A stretch of DNA of 64,000 bases from Methanobacteriota archaeon (GCA_016841955.1 JAENYE010000001.1:694025-758024), one strand, 5' to 3'; shown: positions 45,004-54,488, counted from the stretch's first letter. The notes: a model not told the origin generated them from the sequence alone. A program made the numbers and translations.

Positions 45004-45696
45004 TTAGCAAACTGTGCTTTCCACTCTTCTAGGAGTTATAATGGTCAGATCGTCGATAACATCCACCACGCCCGTCGTGAACTCTGCAGCTTCCACCGCC
45101 GCCTGTCGGGCCTCCCGGTTCGTAACAGATCCGGAGAGTCTGACCACCCTGTCCTCTACCTCGATATCCACATCCTCAATGTTCACGTTCCTGTTTCGCT
45201 CAATCGCTGCCTGGACGTCATCGGCAATTGCTTTGTCAGCGATGCTCAGGGTCGGGACCACGGTGAGCTCGTTAGTGATGTCGCGGACTCCCCGGGCTCT
45301 ACGTGCGATCCGTCCGGCCTCCCACTTCTTCCAGTACTCGTCCACCGAGCCTTTCAGGATGACGTTCCCGTCCTGGACTGAGACGCGGATATCGGTCGGA
45401 TCCATATCGGGGTCCGCGGACAGCAGGTTCTCCACCGAGCGTTCAATGTCGGTGCCGCCCGGGGCAGGGGCGGTAGGCGAGTATTGAACGATGATGCGGT
45501 TGTCCACCCAGGCGACATCCGGAATCCGGTATGCATCCTCCCCTACCCGAACCCGGGCGGAATAACTTGGAACAGTTCCCGTGAGCGTCACACGGCCGTT
45601 ATCAGCTTTGACCAGAACTTTTGAGGCGTCGACACGTGTATCCCAGTAGAGTTCGTCGACGACGCGTTTCTTGATCACTTCATCCGAAAGGACCAT
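45004..45696 (-). CDS. protein of three BON domains
   Basis: 230 residues built from three BON domains (about 5-72, 82-148 and 155-222). Each has the typical GRVTLTGTV / GNVILKGSV / RVVRLSGSV strand. BON domains bind lipid or membranes in OsmY-like proteins. No signal peptide is present, so it is probably cytoplasmic or uses another route. A TATA element (ATCTTTATAC, 45761-45770 on the minus strand) lies 65 bases upstream. Confidence 0.9.
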   Translation of the reverse strand: MVLSDEVIKKRVVDELYWDTRVDASKVLVKADNGRVTLTGTVPSYSARVRVGEDAYRIPDVAWVDNRIIVQYSPTAPAPGGTDIERSVENLLSADPDMDPTDIRVSVQDGNVILKGSVDEYWKKWEAGRIARRARGVRDITNELTVVPTLSIADKAIADDVQAAIERNRNVNIEDVDIEVEDRVVRLSGSVTNREARQAAVEAAEFTTGVVDVIDDLTIITPRRVESTVC

Positions 45697-46272
45697 CTTT
45701 CTTTCACCCCGTTGTTTGACTCTCTGACTGCAGGAGTCCTTCAGGTGGTATCGTCAGGATGTATAAAGATTGTCGAACCGGCGAGCAGATTGTATCCAGG
45801 CGGTGTTTTTGTGTGGCTGCGATGCTGTCCGGGCCTTCGTTCTTGTCGGTGACCATTCTGTAGGCTGCTCGTGCCCGGGGTGGGAGGTTGCACGGCCCGT
45901 CACTCCGTACGCGAAGATTGACGGGAAGAGGCGTGACTTTCTACCTGAGGAGGATACTGTAACTGTTGGAAAAAGAGGCTTTGTTGAAACCCTCTGCTCT
46001 CTTTGGGAGGAGTTTCAGGGCAGCCTTGTTCCACTCGCGCAACCCCCATCAACCGGTATTCCCGGACTACGCACCTCGCACCGAAGGTGCGATTGACGAC
46101 TTCCCCGAAGGGGAAGGAGGCCGAGCACCATCAGGTGCGAAGGAGGAGCGCGAAGCGCGGGCGGGGTGGGGGCTACGAGGAGGGACTTACGAGGTCTGCC
46201 TTGTGGGGGATCTCCCTGCATCCCCAACCACGACTGGAACAAGGTTTCAACAGAGCAGAAAAAAGGGATTAT
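45697..46272. repeat. intergenic region with dispersed hairpins
   Basis: After the BON promoter no gene is supported. From about 46070 to 46185 lie modules of the dispersed hairpin family: CTCGCACC-GAA-GGTGCGA, CTTCCCC-GAA-GGGGAAG, GAGCACCATCAGGTGCGAAG and GCGC-GAA-GCGC. The part 45780-46060 shows no recognisable protein. Confidence 0.6.
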
Positions 46273-47235
46273 TCAGGGAACCGGAGAGGGGAACGATGCA
46301 TCCTCCCCGGTGATCTCGCTCAGGTAGACGCCGGAACCGACCCACCAGGTCTCATCGACCGGGAGGACGTACCCGATCTTGAGTTCTTCGCGGTTCTCCT
46401 GCTCCGGATTCGGCCAGACGAAGACGATGAACCCTCCTCCCGACTGTGCGGTATCCCTGAGCGCCCGGATGTTCTTCATCCCGAACGGGTCCTGCCTCTC
46501 GATCAGGCTCGTTCCTATCGAGGCCTGCAGGTGGGGATGGGCAAGAAGCGTTCCGTTGTAGTCGTAGGCGTAGAGGTAGTGCCCTGCCGGGTCGACAAAC
46601 ATTCCCGACGCATTCGAGATCTCGGAAAACGCTGCTTCTGCTCCCTGTTCCCGGCCGTAGGCGGCACCGCGCTCGACGAGGTCGATCATCGCCGATACCG
46701 GCTCCGGATACGGCTGCCGGCCGGGACCGGTCGTATCGGAGAGGTAGATGCCCGATGCCACCCACCACGTCGCCCCGGCAGGGGCGACGTAGCCGATCTT
46801 CGGGACGTACGTATCCCCTGCCGACTCGTCGATGGACCCGTTCTCCGGTGCCGGGTAGAGGTAGGTGATGAAACCGCCGCCGTTTGCTGCCGTATGTGCA
46901 CCGATGCGGATCACCGGCAGTCCCCGCACGTCGGTCCAGTTCCCACGGTCCGTGCCGACCGCCGCCTTTTCGTAGGGGTGCGCAAGAAGCGTCCCGTTGT
47001 AATCGTAGGCATATACGTACAGTGCTCCCTGCGAGAACCGGCCGGACTCGTCGTTGAACTCAGCGAGGGCTGCATCCTTCCCGGCAGTCTCCGCGTAGGC
47101 GGCGGCGTCCCGGACGAGATCAGCAAGGTCTCCCGGGGTCGTATTCTCTTCCACGGTCTCCTGTTCGCCGGGGCTGCTGCACCCGGCCACGAGCACCAGG
47201 AGGCAGACGATACCGACGAGATAGCATCTTTTCAT
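46273..47235 (-). CDS. lipoprotein with two Cache-type sensor domains
   Basis: 320 residues from the ATG at 47235. The signal peptide ends LVAGC (lipobox). Two homologous domains follow (about 38-165 and 185-310), each with AYDYNGTLLAHP and a later WWVASGIYLS / WWVGSGVYLS, typical of single Cache domains. There is no transmembrane helix beyond the anchor and no signalling domain, so it would bind a ligand outside the cell and pass it to a partner or act as a binding protein. Confidence 0.85.
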   Translation of the reverse strand: MKRCYLVGIVCLLVLVAGCSSPGEQETVEENTTPGDLADLVRDAAAYAETAGKDAALAEFNDESGRFSQGALYVYAYDYNGTLLAHPYEKAAVGTDRGNWTDVRGLPVIRIGAHTAANGGGFITYLYPAPENGSIDESAGDTYVPKIGYVAPAGATWWVASGIYLSDTTGPGRQPYPEPVSAMIDLVERGAAYGREQGAEAAFSEISNASGMFVDPAGHYLYAYDYNGTLLAHPHLQASIGTSLIERQDPFGMKNIRALRDTAQSGGGFIVFVWPNPEQENREELKIGYVLPVDETWWVGSGVYLSEITGEDASFPSPVP

Positions 47236-47401
47236 ACTCTTTTGTGGGAGGGCGTGCCTGAAAAACACGCCGGAATCTTCCTCCCCGGGGGAAACGGCGT
47301 GATCCCCTCCCCCGGTCCTCGCGGCCGGGTGCCTGCCCCGTGCGGCCCGGCCCATGGAGAGGTATATGTGGGATCGCATCCCCCGTCCCCGGGGTGATCG
47401 G

Positions 47402-48094
47402 ATGGCGAATGTTGGCCAGCAGATGGCAAAAGTTACGGAGTACAGTGCGGTCAACCTGTTGAAGGATGCCGGGGTGGACAGAGAACGATGGAGCCGGATG
47501 CCGGACGACGCGACGATCGAGAGGACTGTTGCAGCGATCGAGGCCCGGAACATCAGGGTGATCCTCGCGGATACGGCAGGGGACGCGCTCCGGGCCGTCG
47601 TCGACCTGCTGCCCGAAGGAGCCGAAGTCATGAACGGCTACTCGACGACCCTGATCGAGATCGGGTTCGACCGGGCGCTCAAGGAGAACAGGAAGGGATG
47701 GCGTGACTATCATGCGGTCATCACGGCCGAGGACGATACGGAGAAGCGGCACGCGCTCCGCCGAAAGAGCGTGACCGCCGAATACTTCCTCTCCGGTGTG
47801 CAGGCGATCGCCGCCTCAGGCGAGGTCGTGGGGTGCGACAAGAGCGGGAGCCGGACGGGGGCGTGGCCTCACGCGGCGGCACATCTCATCCTCGTCTCCG
47901 GGACGAACAAGATCGTGCCGGCGCTCGACGACGCGCTCCGGCGGTGCCGGGAGTATGCCCTGCCCCTCGAGAACCAGCGTGCACAGCATGCCTACGGCAT
48001 CGGGAGTTATATCGGCAAATACGTGATCCTCGAGAACGAAGTTACCGAGGGGAGGATAACTCTGGTCCTGATCCGGGAACAGCTCGGTTACTGA
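47402..48094 (+). CDS. LUD-domain protein (LutC/YkgG-like)
   Basis: 230 residues from the ATG at 47402; a TATA-like GAGGTATATG (about 47350) lies 50 bases upstream. The sequence EVMNGYSTTLIEIGF, YFLSGVQAIAASGEVVGCD and LVSGTNKIVPALDDAL matches the LUD fold used in lactate utilisation proteins. No lutA or lutB partner is nearby, so the role is open. Converges with the RNase gene, 16 bases between stops. Confidence 0.86.
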   Translation: MANVGQQMAKVTEYSAVNLLKDAGVDRERWSRMPDDATIERTVAAIEARNIRVILADTAGDALRAVVDLLPEGAEVMNGYSTTLIEIGFDRALKENRKGWRDYHAVITAEDDTEKRHALRRKSVTAEYFLSGVQAIAASGEVVGCDKSGSRTGAWPHAAAHLILVSGTNKIVPALDDALRRCREYALPLENQRAQHAYGIGSYIGKYVILENEVTEGRITLVLIREQLGY

Positions 48095-48110
48095 ACGGGG
48101 GTAATCCCAC

Positions 48111-49580
48111 TCACCAGGTACGTCCGAAGTCGATGAAGCCTTTGTACGGGTCTGTCGCCATCAGGCGGACGCGCACCCTCTGGCCGACCCTGAGACCCTG
48201 CTCGCCCAGCACGACCCTCCCTTCGGCAGGCGGGTCGATCAGCCTGACGTACGTTCCCTTCTCCGAGGCGCCGGTGACGAACGCCTCAAACGTTTCGCCG
48301 ATCCTCTCCCGGAGCAGGACCGCGGCCGCCGCCTTCCGGACGAAGCGCTCGACCTTCTGGGACGCTTTCTCCCGGTCGGTCAGCCGGACGGCGAGGTCGT
48401 CGAGTTCGGCCGGCGTGTAGGGGGTGTAGGGCTCGGCGTCGACGACCGATTTGATCAAACGCTGAATGATGAGATCGACGTAGCGCCGGTTCGGGGCGGT
48501 GCCGTGGGTGTAGTCGGTGACGGCGAGGGCGAAGTGGCCGACCGGCACGTCGCCCGGCCGGAACGCCACGTACTCGCCGGCCCCCATCAGTTTCACCACG
48601 GTCAGGGAGAGGTCGGGGAAGCGGTCGGGGTCGGCCGCCTTCTGCCGGATGAGGAACCGGGTGAGCGCCTCCGCGTCCGGCTCGGCGGGCAGCGTCTCGC
48701 CGCGTTCCGTTGCCTCCGCAACAATCCCCTCCCAGTTCTTCGGTGTGCGGACGACCCGGTGGATCATGGGAAGCCCGGCGCCGCCCAGGAACGCCGTCAC
48801 GCTGCCGTTCGCCGCGACCATGAACTCCTCGATCAGGCACCGCGCGCGGTTCTGCTGCTGGATGACGAGGCCGCCGACCCGGCCGTCCACCATGACCGGT
48901 TCGGCCTCGATCGTCTCGAGGGCGAGCGCTCCCTGCTCCGTCCGGCGCTTTTTGAGCAGCATGGCGGCCCTGTCCTGGAGAAGGACCTGCTCCGCGAGGC
49001 CCGGCGTCTCCCGGACCGTCCGGGGGGCAGGATCGCTCCCCTCCAGCCAGTCGCCGACCTCCTCGTAGACGAGTTTTGCCCGGTTCATGACGATTGCCCG
49101 ATAGACGTCGCCGGGTATCGTGCTCCCGTCCGGGAGGACGGTGTACTCGATGACGACCGCCATCCGGTCCCGGCCGGGCAGGAGCGAGGTGATGCCTGCC
49201 GAGAGGCGTTCGGGCAGCATCGGGAAGGTCGTAACGCCGGTGTAGACCGACGCCCCGTTATGGGCGGCATGCCGGTCCGTCTCCGAGTCTTTGGGGACGT
49301 AGACGTCGACGTCGGCGATCGCAACCCTGACCCGGATCTCCCCGTCCGGCCCTTCTTCGCAGACCTCAATCTGGTCGAGGTCCTCTGAATCGTGGTTGTC
49401 GATCGAGGACCAGAGGAGCGACCGGAGGTCGCGGGGGTCGTCGAGGGTGTCCGGGAAGACTTTCGCGGCGAGAGCCTCGACTTCCCGGAGGACGGACGGC
49501 GGAAACCCGGGGATAAAACCGTACTGCCGCATCGCCGCCCACGCGATGGCGTTCAGGTCGACGGGCTGCTGGTTCTGCAT
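48111..49580 (-). CDS. RNB-domain exoribonuclease (RNase II/R family)
   Basis: 489 residues from the ATG at 49580. The catalytic RNB region begins near residue 55 with SSIDNHDSEDLDQIEV, which holds the clustered Mg-binding aspartates; YRAIVMNRAKLVYEEV and FMVAANGSVTAFL follow, and RRYVDLIIQRLIKSV is the conserved exit segment. The last 70 residues form a small S1-like beta domain. The cold-shock domains of bacterial RNase II are missing. An ATG at 49607 lies inside the TATA element CTTTATATG, so 49580, about 28 bases downstream of that element, is the likely leaderless start. Confidence 0.9.
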   Translation of the reverse strand: MQNQQPVDLNAIAWAAMRQYGFIPGFPPSVLREVEALAAKVFPDTLDDPRDLRSLLWSSIDNHDSEDLDQIEVCEEGPDGEIRVRVAIADVDVYVPKDSETDRHAAHNGASVYTGVTTFPMLPERLSAGITSLLPGRDRMAVVIEYTVLPDGSTIPGDVYRAIVMNRAKLVYEEVGDWLEGSDPAPRTVRETPGLAEQVLLQDRAAMLLKKRRTEQGALALETIEAEPVMVDGRVGGLVIQQQNRARCLIEEFMVAANGSVTAFLGGAGLPMIHRVVRTPKNWEGIVAEATERGETLPAEPDAEALTRFLIRQKAADPDRFPDLSLTVVKLMGAGEYVAFRPGDVPVGHFALAVTDYTHGTAPNRRYVDLIIQRLIKSVVDAEPYTPYTPAELDDLAVRLTDREKASQKVERFVRKAAAAVLLRERIGETFEAFVTGASEKGTYVRLIDPPAEGRVVLGEQGLRVGQRVRVRLMATDPYKGFIDFGRTW

Positions 49581-49604
49581 CTGATGGAGAGATTCGTTTG
49601 CGGG

Positions 49605-49613
49605 CATATAAAG
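49605..49613 (-). promoter_or_regulatory. TATA element of the RNB gene
   Basis: CTTTATATG on the minus strand; its distance to ATG 49580 fits leaderless initiation. Confidence 0.6.
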
Positions 49614-49668
49614 TAGGAGAGTCGCCCATCCTGCGACCGTGAGTGATCCGGCGAGTGATCGCTCCCGG

Positions 49669-50508
49669 TCATCTGTTCTCTTTTTCCCACCAGACCGCTG
49701 CGGTCGGCCGTACCGTCGTCTCGACGTACTTCCCTGACTCGTTCCTGCGGAGCGTCCGGGCGAAATACTCCCTGACGGGAGAGAGATCCTCCATGTCGGG
49801 GTTGTGCATCGCCGCCCAGGTCCGGGCGGCCTCTTCGACGGAGTCGTAGACCGCGTCCCAGACGGCACGGTAGATCCTGACGTTCGGGTGGATCCCGGCG
49901 TCGTGGAGGATGTTGACGGGGTAGATGTAGTCCGGATACCCCTTCCGCATGGCCGCCTCCTCCCCGAAGACCGCCCGGTACAGCGCCATCTCGTCGGGGC
50001 CCCGCCACTCTCCCGCATGCCAGAAGATGTAGACCGTCCGGAGAGCCGCGGCGTCGAGCTTCTCCAGGGCGGCGGCGAGATCGTAGAACCCGAGCGAGAA
50101 CGCCGCGACGACCACGTCGTGCGGCTCAATATCCCTGCCGATCACGGTGTCCTCCCAGCGCATCTTAACACAGGAGTAGTTCGTGCGCCCCTCCGCCGCC
50201 ATCCGCTCCCGGAGGACGGAGAGCATGCCTCCCGACGGATCGAGGGCCGTCACGTGGGCGGCGGTACGCGCAATCGGCACGGCAAGCCTTCCCGTCCCCG
50301 CACCCATATCGAGCACGGTGTCGCCGGCCGCGAGGTCCAGGATCCCGAGTTCATGCTCGGTCGCCTTCTTCTCGTCGCGGGTGACCCGCTGGTAGGCGGC
50401 GGCGCGTTTGTCCCAGACGGCGGCGGGATCCTGGTCTTTTTCGACACGCTCGGACGAACCCGCGTGGAGCGCTTTCCAGAGCTCGTTCCAGTCGATGATC
50501 CGGTGCAT
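49669..50508 (-). CDS. class I SAM-dependent methyltransferase
   Basis: 279 residues from the ATG at 50508, preceded by GAGAGGAGAG. Motif I is VLDMGAGTGRLAVPIA, followed by VTALDPSGGMLSVL and VVAAFSLGFYDL. Methanogen proteins of this shape sometimes sit in corrinoid or cofactor clusters, but here the neighbours give no hint. Substrate unknown. Confidence 0.88.
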   Translation of the reverse strand: MHRIIDWNELWKALHAGSSERVEKDQDPAAVWDKRAAAYQRVTRDEKKATEHELGILDLAAGDTVLDMGAGTGRLAVPIARTAAHVTALDPSGGMLSVLRERMAAEGRTNYSCVKMRWEDTVIGRDIEPHDVVVAAFSLGFYDLAAALEKLDAAALRTVYIFWHAGEWRGPDEMALYRAVFGEEAAMRKGYPDYIYPVNILHDAGIHPNVRIYRAVWDAVYDSVEEAARTWAAMHNPDMEDLSPVREYFARTLRRNESGKYVETTVRPTAAVWWEKENR

Positions 50509-50586
50509 GCATCTCTCCTCTCTCTGAGACCGTATAAGCGCTTCTCCGACGACGCAGTAAAGAAACGACATTCTACCGCAATCGTA

Positions 50587-51798
50587 TCAGGCATACTCCG
50601 TGAGAATGCTTTTTGCACCGAACGAGGCAAGAAAACGCCCGATGAAGAGGTTGCTGTACGTCATGCGAAGGAGCGGATACCGGATCGCCATCTGCAGCCG
50701 TGACGCGGGAACAAACTGGTGTGCGAACCTCTTCGCGTCATCCTGCTTCTTCGTAACGAACGGTTTTAGGAATCGCTCGTATGCCGGGAAGGCGCGCCGA
50801 TGATCGCCGCCGGACCGCTGGAGCTCCCGTGAGAGGACGTATGCGCCGGCCATGGCCATATGCGATCCCTGCCCTGCAAGCGGTGTCAGGCATCCGCACG
50901 CATCCCCGAGAAGCGCAATGCGTCCTGTCTGCCAGGCCGGCATACCGATCTGCGTCATGGCATCGAAGTAAGGCGGTTCGGCAGCAGGGACATCCTGCAG
51001 CACCTGTTCAGCAATCCACCCCGCTCCTGCAAACTGTGTGCGCACGAATGCAAGACGCTCTTCGTGGGCAAGCCGCCCGACGTCGTCGTGCCGGAAGAAG
51101 TACACGGCATCCATACTCTGCTCGTCCAGCGGATAGCACCAGAGAACACGCCCCGGTTCTTCATATATCTTCAGCGAACGGCCGATACCATACTCGCGGC
51201 GCGGGACATGAAACCCTGCGATGTAGTAGCCGAGAAAGCGGTCGAATTGCGACTCCCGCCCGAAGACCAGTTCCCTGACCCGTGAATGCACCCCGTCGGC
51301 ACCGAAGAGCAACCGGAACGTATCCGACGTCCCGTCGCTGAACGTCACCTGCACTCCGGCACCGGTCTCCTGCACCGACCGTATGGTGGTGTCAAAAAGC
51401 ACCGGTACGCCCGCTCCCGAAGCGCGATGAAAGAGAATACGCTCCAGGTCGGAACGGCGCAAATACGTGTATTTCCCACCAAAAGCCCGGCGCACACGCT
51501 CGATGGGCACGGCAGGGAACGTTGGGCTGCCGCTTTTGTCGACGTACTCCAGAGCATCTATCGGATACCGGACCTCCCGGATCTCGCGCACCAGTCCCAT
51601 CCGCTCGGCTACATCCCATCCGGTCCCGAAGAAATCCATCATGTAGCCTTCGGTTCGCATCGCGGGAGCGCGTTCGATCACGACCGGATCCCAGCCGCTC
51701 TCCCTGAGCAGGATGGCGAGCGTCAGCCCGGCAATGCCGCCCCCTGATATGAGTACTCTCCCGTCACCGATGCCGTGAACGTCGGACGCCGGGTTCAT
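50587..51798 (-). CDS. FAD-dependent monooxygenase
   Basis: 403 residues from the ATG at 51798 (AGGAGG directly before it; an upstream GGAGAG at a better distance also exists). It has RVLISGGGIAGLTLAILL (dinucleotide binding), a DG-type motif FGADGVHSRVREL, and GDACGCLTPLAGQGSHMAM. The family (UbiH/TetX-like hydroxylases) uses NAD(P)H and oxygen. That is odd in a strict anaerobe, so a role in oxygen or quinone detoxification or a recently acquired gene is possible. Confidence 0.87.
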   Translation of the reverse strand: MNPASDVHGIGDGRVLISGGGIAGLTLAILLRESGWDPVVIERAPAMRTEGYMMDFFGTGWDVAERMGLVREIREVRYPIDALEYVDKSGSPTFPAVPIERVRRAFGGKYTYLRRSDLERILFHRASGAGVPVLFDTTIRSVQETGAGVQVTFSDGTSDTFRLLFGADGVHSRVRELVFGRESQFDRFLGYYIAGFHVPRREYGIGRSLKIYEEPGRVLWCYPLDEQSMDAVYFFRHDDVGRLAHEERLAFVRTQFAGAGWIAEQVLQDVPAAEPPYFDAMTQIGMPAWQTGRIALLGDACGCLTPLAGQGSHMAMAGAYVLSRELQRSGGDHRRAFPAYERFLKPFVTKKQDDAKRFAHQFVPASRLQMAIRYPLLRMTYSNLFIGRFLASFGAKSILTEYA

Positions 51799-51873
51799 CC
51801 TCCTTAAGTATCTCTCCGGAGTAATTATGTTTGGGGTCCTGGAGATACACACCGCAGAACCGTGCTCGAAGTT

Positions 51874-52268
51874 CTTACTCCGGCGCCTGCTTAGTCAGGC
51901 GTATCGTCATGGTCGAGTCGAGCAGCCCGTCGACCGTGTCCACGTACTCGACGGTCATCTTATCGGGGCTCACCACCCGGATAGTGAAAATCCTCCCGAA
52001 ACGGCTTCCTTCCCTTCAGCCCGTCGTACCTCCCGTGCAGGGTTTTTTCGTCTGGCCAGAACGCGGTATGATCGAGCGTCTCCGCCATACTGGTGAGACT
52101 GCAGACGTGCAGTGTCAGGTTTTTTGCGACTGCTCCGGGCTCGTTCCAGAACACGCAGGCCGGATCAGAGTCATCATCTCCGTCCGAGATTGAGGGTGAC
52201 GATTCCTCCGGCTCCCCAGTGACGATAGACACCGGTGCCGAAAACGGTTTGCTCCCGGGGAACCGCAT
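51874..52268 (-). pseudogene. frameshifted gene of unknown function
   Basis: From an ATG at 52268 the minus strand reads MRFPGSKPFSAPVSIVTGE, later AVAKNLTLHVCSLTSMAETL and FWPDEKTLHGRYDGLKGRK, then quickly stops at 51960. In the +1 frame from about 52005 the text continues as a plausible C-terminus (RFGRIFTIRVVSPDKMTVEY, then STMTIRLTKQAPE) ending at TAA 51874. A single-base shift near GGAAGGAAGCC would join them. I do not recognise the family. Could also be a sequencing error. Confidence 0.45.
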
Positions 52269-52384
52269 GCAGCGGTGACGTGTTGCAGCGGCATCCGCCT
52301 GCACCGGGGCAGGCGGAAGACGGATTATTCCCGCTTTCTGTTCCGTTGCACGCCGGTTCGCGCCCCTCCCCACGCAATGCCAGA

Positions 52385-52396
52385 ACAGATATATAG
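52385..52396 (+). promoter_or_regulatory. TATA element upstream of the secreted protein gene
   Basis: CAGATATATAGG; symmetric enough to read in both directions, so it might also have served the broken minus-strand gene. Confidence 0.4.
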
Positions 52397-52535
52397 GATG
52401 GATATCAGTGGGGGTTCCCGGTAGTGGCCTTGCAGATCCCATCCCGCGGGTATCCTCAGGAAATGTTTGAGTATCTCCAGGAAGCGGTTGGGCACGTTCA
52501 GGAAATGTTCGGGCCGCTGTCAAGGAGAATTGGCT

Positions 52536-53723
52536 ATGAGATTGTATCGTGGTCTGATTTTGGTAACGGTCGTTATTCTCTTCTTCGGCGTTGCGGCGTC
52601 GGCACAAGAGGCGGGGAATGCGACGGAATCAAACAGTGTTGCCCCTGCTCCTGCCTCTGTCGGAGCGGATGTGCCCCTGACTTACTTTGGCCCTGCACCG
52701 TCGACGTTCGATCCCCAGCTTGTCGGTCCCAACCAGCTGCTGCGAGCCGGACCGATCGACCTGGATGCCAGCACAATCACCCTGCCGCTGTATGAGGGCC
52801 AGCTTGCAGACGGCAGAAAGGTATGGTACATACTCACGGATACGGACGATAAAGGGAATGCGGACGCTCTGGGTCTGAACTGGGCACCCAAACTGACGTA
52901 CACGGATGTCGGCCGGGGAGCAAGAACAGCAACGCTCGAGGAGAATGCAACGTTAACGTTTGCGAGCGGAACCGTAGATTTCCAGCCTGAACGCGAGGTT
53001 GTGCCCGGGCCTGCTCCGAATGCTTTCCCGCCAACGAATGCCACGCCCGGATCGATGGGAGATGAAAATTACAGCCCCCTGGTCCGCATTGAGAATGCCG
53101 GCGGCGCTATCTACAATGCGCCCATGATCGCCTTCGATGTCGAGCGCGAAGCACTCAACTTCCCCAATGGAACCCCCGATTACAGCATCGTGCACGATAA
53201 AGTGGTAAGCATCGATCCGACCGTGAATAATACGGTCACGATCGCACTCACGCAGGGATTCAGCTTCTCGAAACCCGTACTCTACCTGAGCACCGACGCC
53301 AGCGATACCCTTGCAGCCTCCCTCGAAGGCGCAACCTATGCGCCGGCACTTGCCGACATTCCGGTCGGGGGAGATGACAGCGCTTTCAGCGGCATAGAGA
53401 GAATCTTCGTCTTCATCAACGGGCCGACCGGTGTGGACAATCCACAGCGGCAGGGATTGAACAGCGCTCTGATCGATAACCGTTCGCCCCTGAATGTGTT
53501 CGGGGGTATCCCCTCTGTCGCCAACGATTACAGCCCCCTGTGGGACATGAACCTGGGCGAATGGACGAATGAGTCCGTTGAGAATGGCTACCGGTCCCGG
53601 TTGACGGAAGAGTTCCAGATTCTGGGATTTGTCGAGGACGGATGGATCACCGGACCCGAAGGGGCGCCTTACGGCTCGGTCGGCATCATCGTGAACTGCC
53701 CGATTGCGTACCGTTTCCTCTGA
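52536..53723 (+). CDS. secreted protein of unknown function
   Basis: 395 residues from the ATG at 52536 (AGGAGA eight bases upstream). The signal peptide is clear (hydrophobic residues 7-23, ending AASAQ). The mature chain is beta-rich and polar with several N-x-S/T sites: PLYEGQLADGRKVWYILTDT, NWAPKLTYTDVGRG, FSFSKPVLYLSTDASD, EFQILGFVEDGWITGPEG and a last cysteine in IVNCPIAYRFL. I do not recognise a named domain. A seven-T tract follows the gene. Confidence 0.8.
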   Translation: MRLYRGLILVTVVILFFGVAASAQEAGNATESNSVAPAPASVGADVPLTYFGPAPSTFDPQLVGPNQLLRAGPIDLDASTITLPLYEGQLADGRKVWYILTDTDDKGNADALGLNWAPKLTYTDVGRGARTATLEENATLTFASGTVDFQPEREVVPGPAPNAFPPTNATPGSMGDENYSPLVRIENAGGAIYNAPMIAFDVEREALNFPNGTPDYSIVHDKVVSIDPTVNNTVTIALTQGFSFSKPVLYLSTDASDTLAASLEGATYAPALADIPVGGDDSAFSGIERIFVFINGPTGVDNPQRQGLNSALIDNRSPLNVFGGIPSVANDYSPLWDMNLGEWTNESVENGYRSRLTEEFQILGFVEDGWITGPEGAPYGSVGIIVNCPIAYRFL

Positions 53724-53745
53724 GCCGGTACGCCCAGGTCACTCC

Positions 53746-53752
53746 TTTTTTT
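53746..53752 (+). terminator. poly-T terminator after the secreted protein gene
   Basis: Seven Ts begin 22 bases after the stop codon. Confidence 0.5.
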
Positions 53753-54488
53753 CAAAATCCCGCACCACTTCAGATACAGGAAAGCGCCGTATCGATATGC
53801 TTAACATATTTTCTGCGCCTGATTACCTGATTATTGCGGATACCCTCGTCTACGCCGGTTCCTTCATAAGTATACTCCGGGTTCGGCACCTATTGCTCCG
53901 GTGAAATCGGTTGTTGCCGGGTTCGGTCCGATATCGGAGAATAATCACAATGGAAGGGGTTATGGAGGGGTTGACACCCGCCTTCATCGATGCCCTTGCA
54001 GCTCTCGCTGCTTTTTCAGGCGGAGTGGAGAACCCCGTTTCCATCATCGTATTCCGGTCTTCCGCTGCAATACTGATCGTGCTGGCGGTACGGTCTTCTC
54101 CGCCGGGTGAACGCAGGCAGGCGCGGTCGGCCGATGTGCGGCTTCGTGGGAGGAGGTGCTTCGGGATAATTTCCCGGAGTTCGTCGTCGATTCCCCGAAA
54201 TACCATGGCCGGGAATTTATCTGGTGGATGAGGACGTCCCAAAACGATCTGCAAACTGTACCTTGATCGGAACGTTTCCGTGTAAGGTTCCTGCTATCCG
54301 AACCATAACCGCGGTCAGAACGTGAACAGGGCTGTTACTCTGGAGTCGCAGCCTTGCGCTGCTCCTGCTCTGTTCCCTTCGGAACATCGCATATCGCCAT
54401 GTGGGGGAGGGGGTCTCCCCCTCCCGTCAGAGGATATTGGGACGACCTCGATCTTATAATCTTGGGGCCACCCCCGGAGGGAAGAGTT
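53753..54488. other. decayed intergenic region
   Basis: No intact gene is supported. It contains the tail of a broken plus-strand gene (see 54147-54266) and, at about 54345-54425, hairpin modules of the dispersed family (GTTCCC-TTC-GGAAC ATCGC and GGGGGAGGGGG-TCT-CCCCCTCCC). A further weak plus-strand frame around 53950-54080 (LTPAFIDALAALAAF) may belong to the same degraded gene. Confidence 0.45.
54147..54266 (+). pseudogene. C-terminal remnant of an unidentified gene
   Basis: The plus strand reads WEEVLRDNFPEFVVDSPKYH then REFIWWMRTSQNDLQTVP and a stop, a clearly protein-like stretch of 39 codons without a start and with an in-frame stop 18 codons upstream. Family not recognised; probably the end of a gene destroyed by deletion. 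Confidence 0.4.

Noticed and set aside
45770-46096. 108-codon frame downstream of the BON promoter
   Set aside because: No ribosome site, mixed composition, runs into hairpin repeats; not protein-like over its length.
46003-47397. 464-codon plus-strand frame
   Set aside because: Antisense of the Cache lipoprotein and repeat region; no family resemblance.
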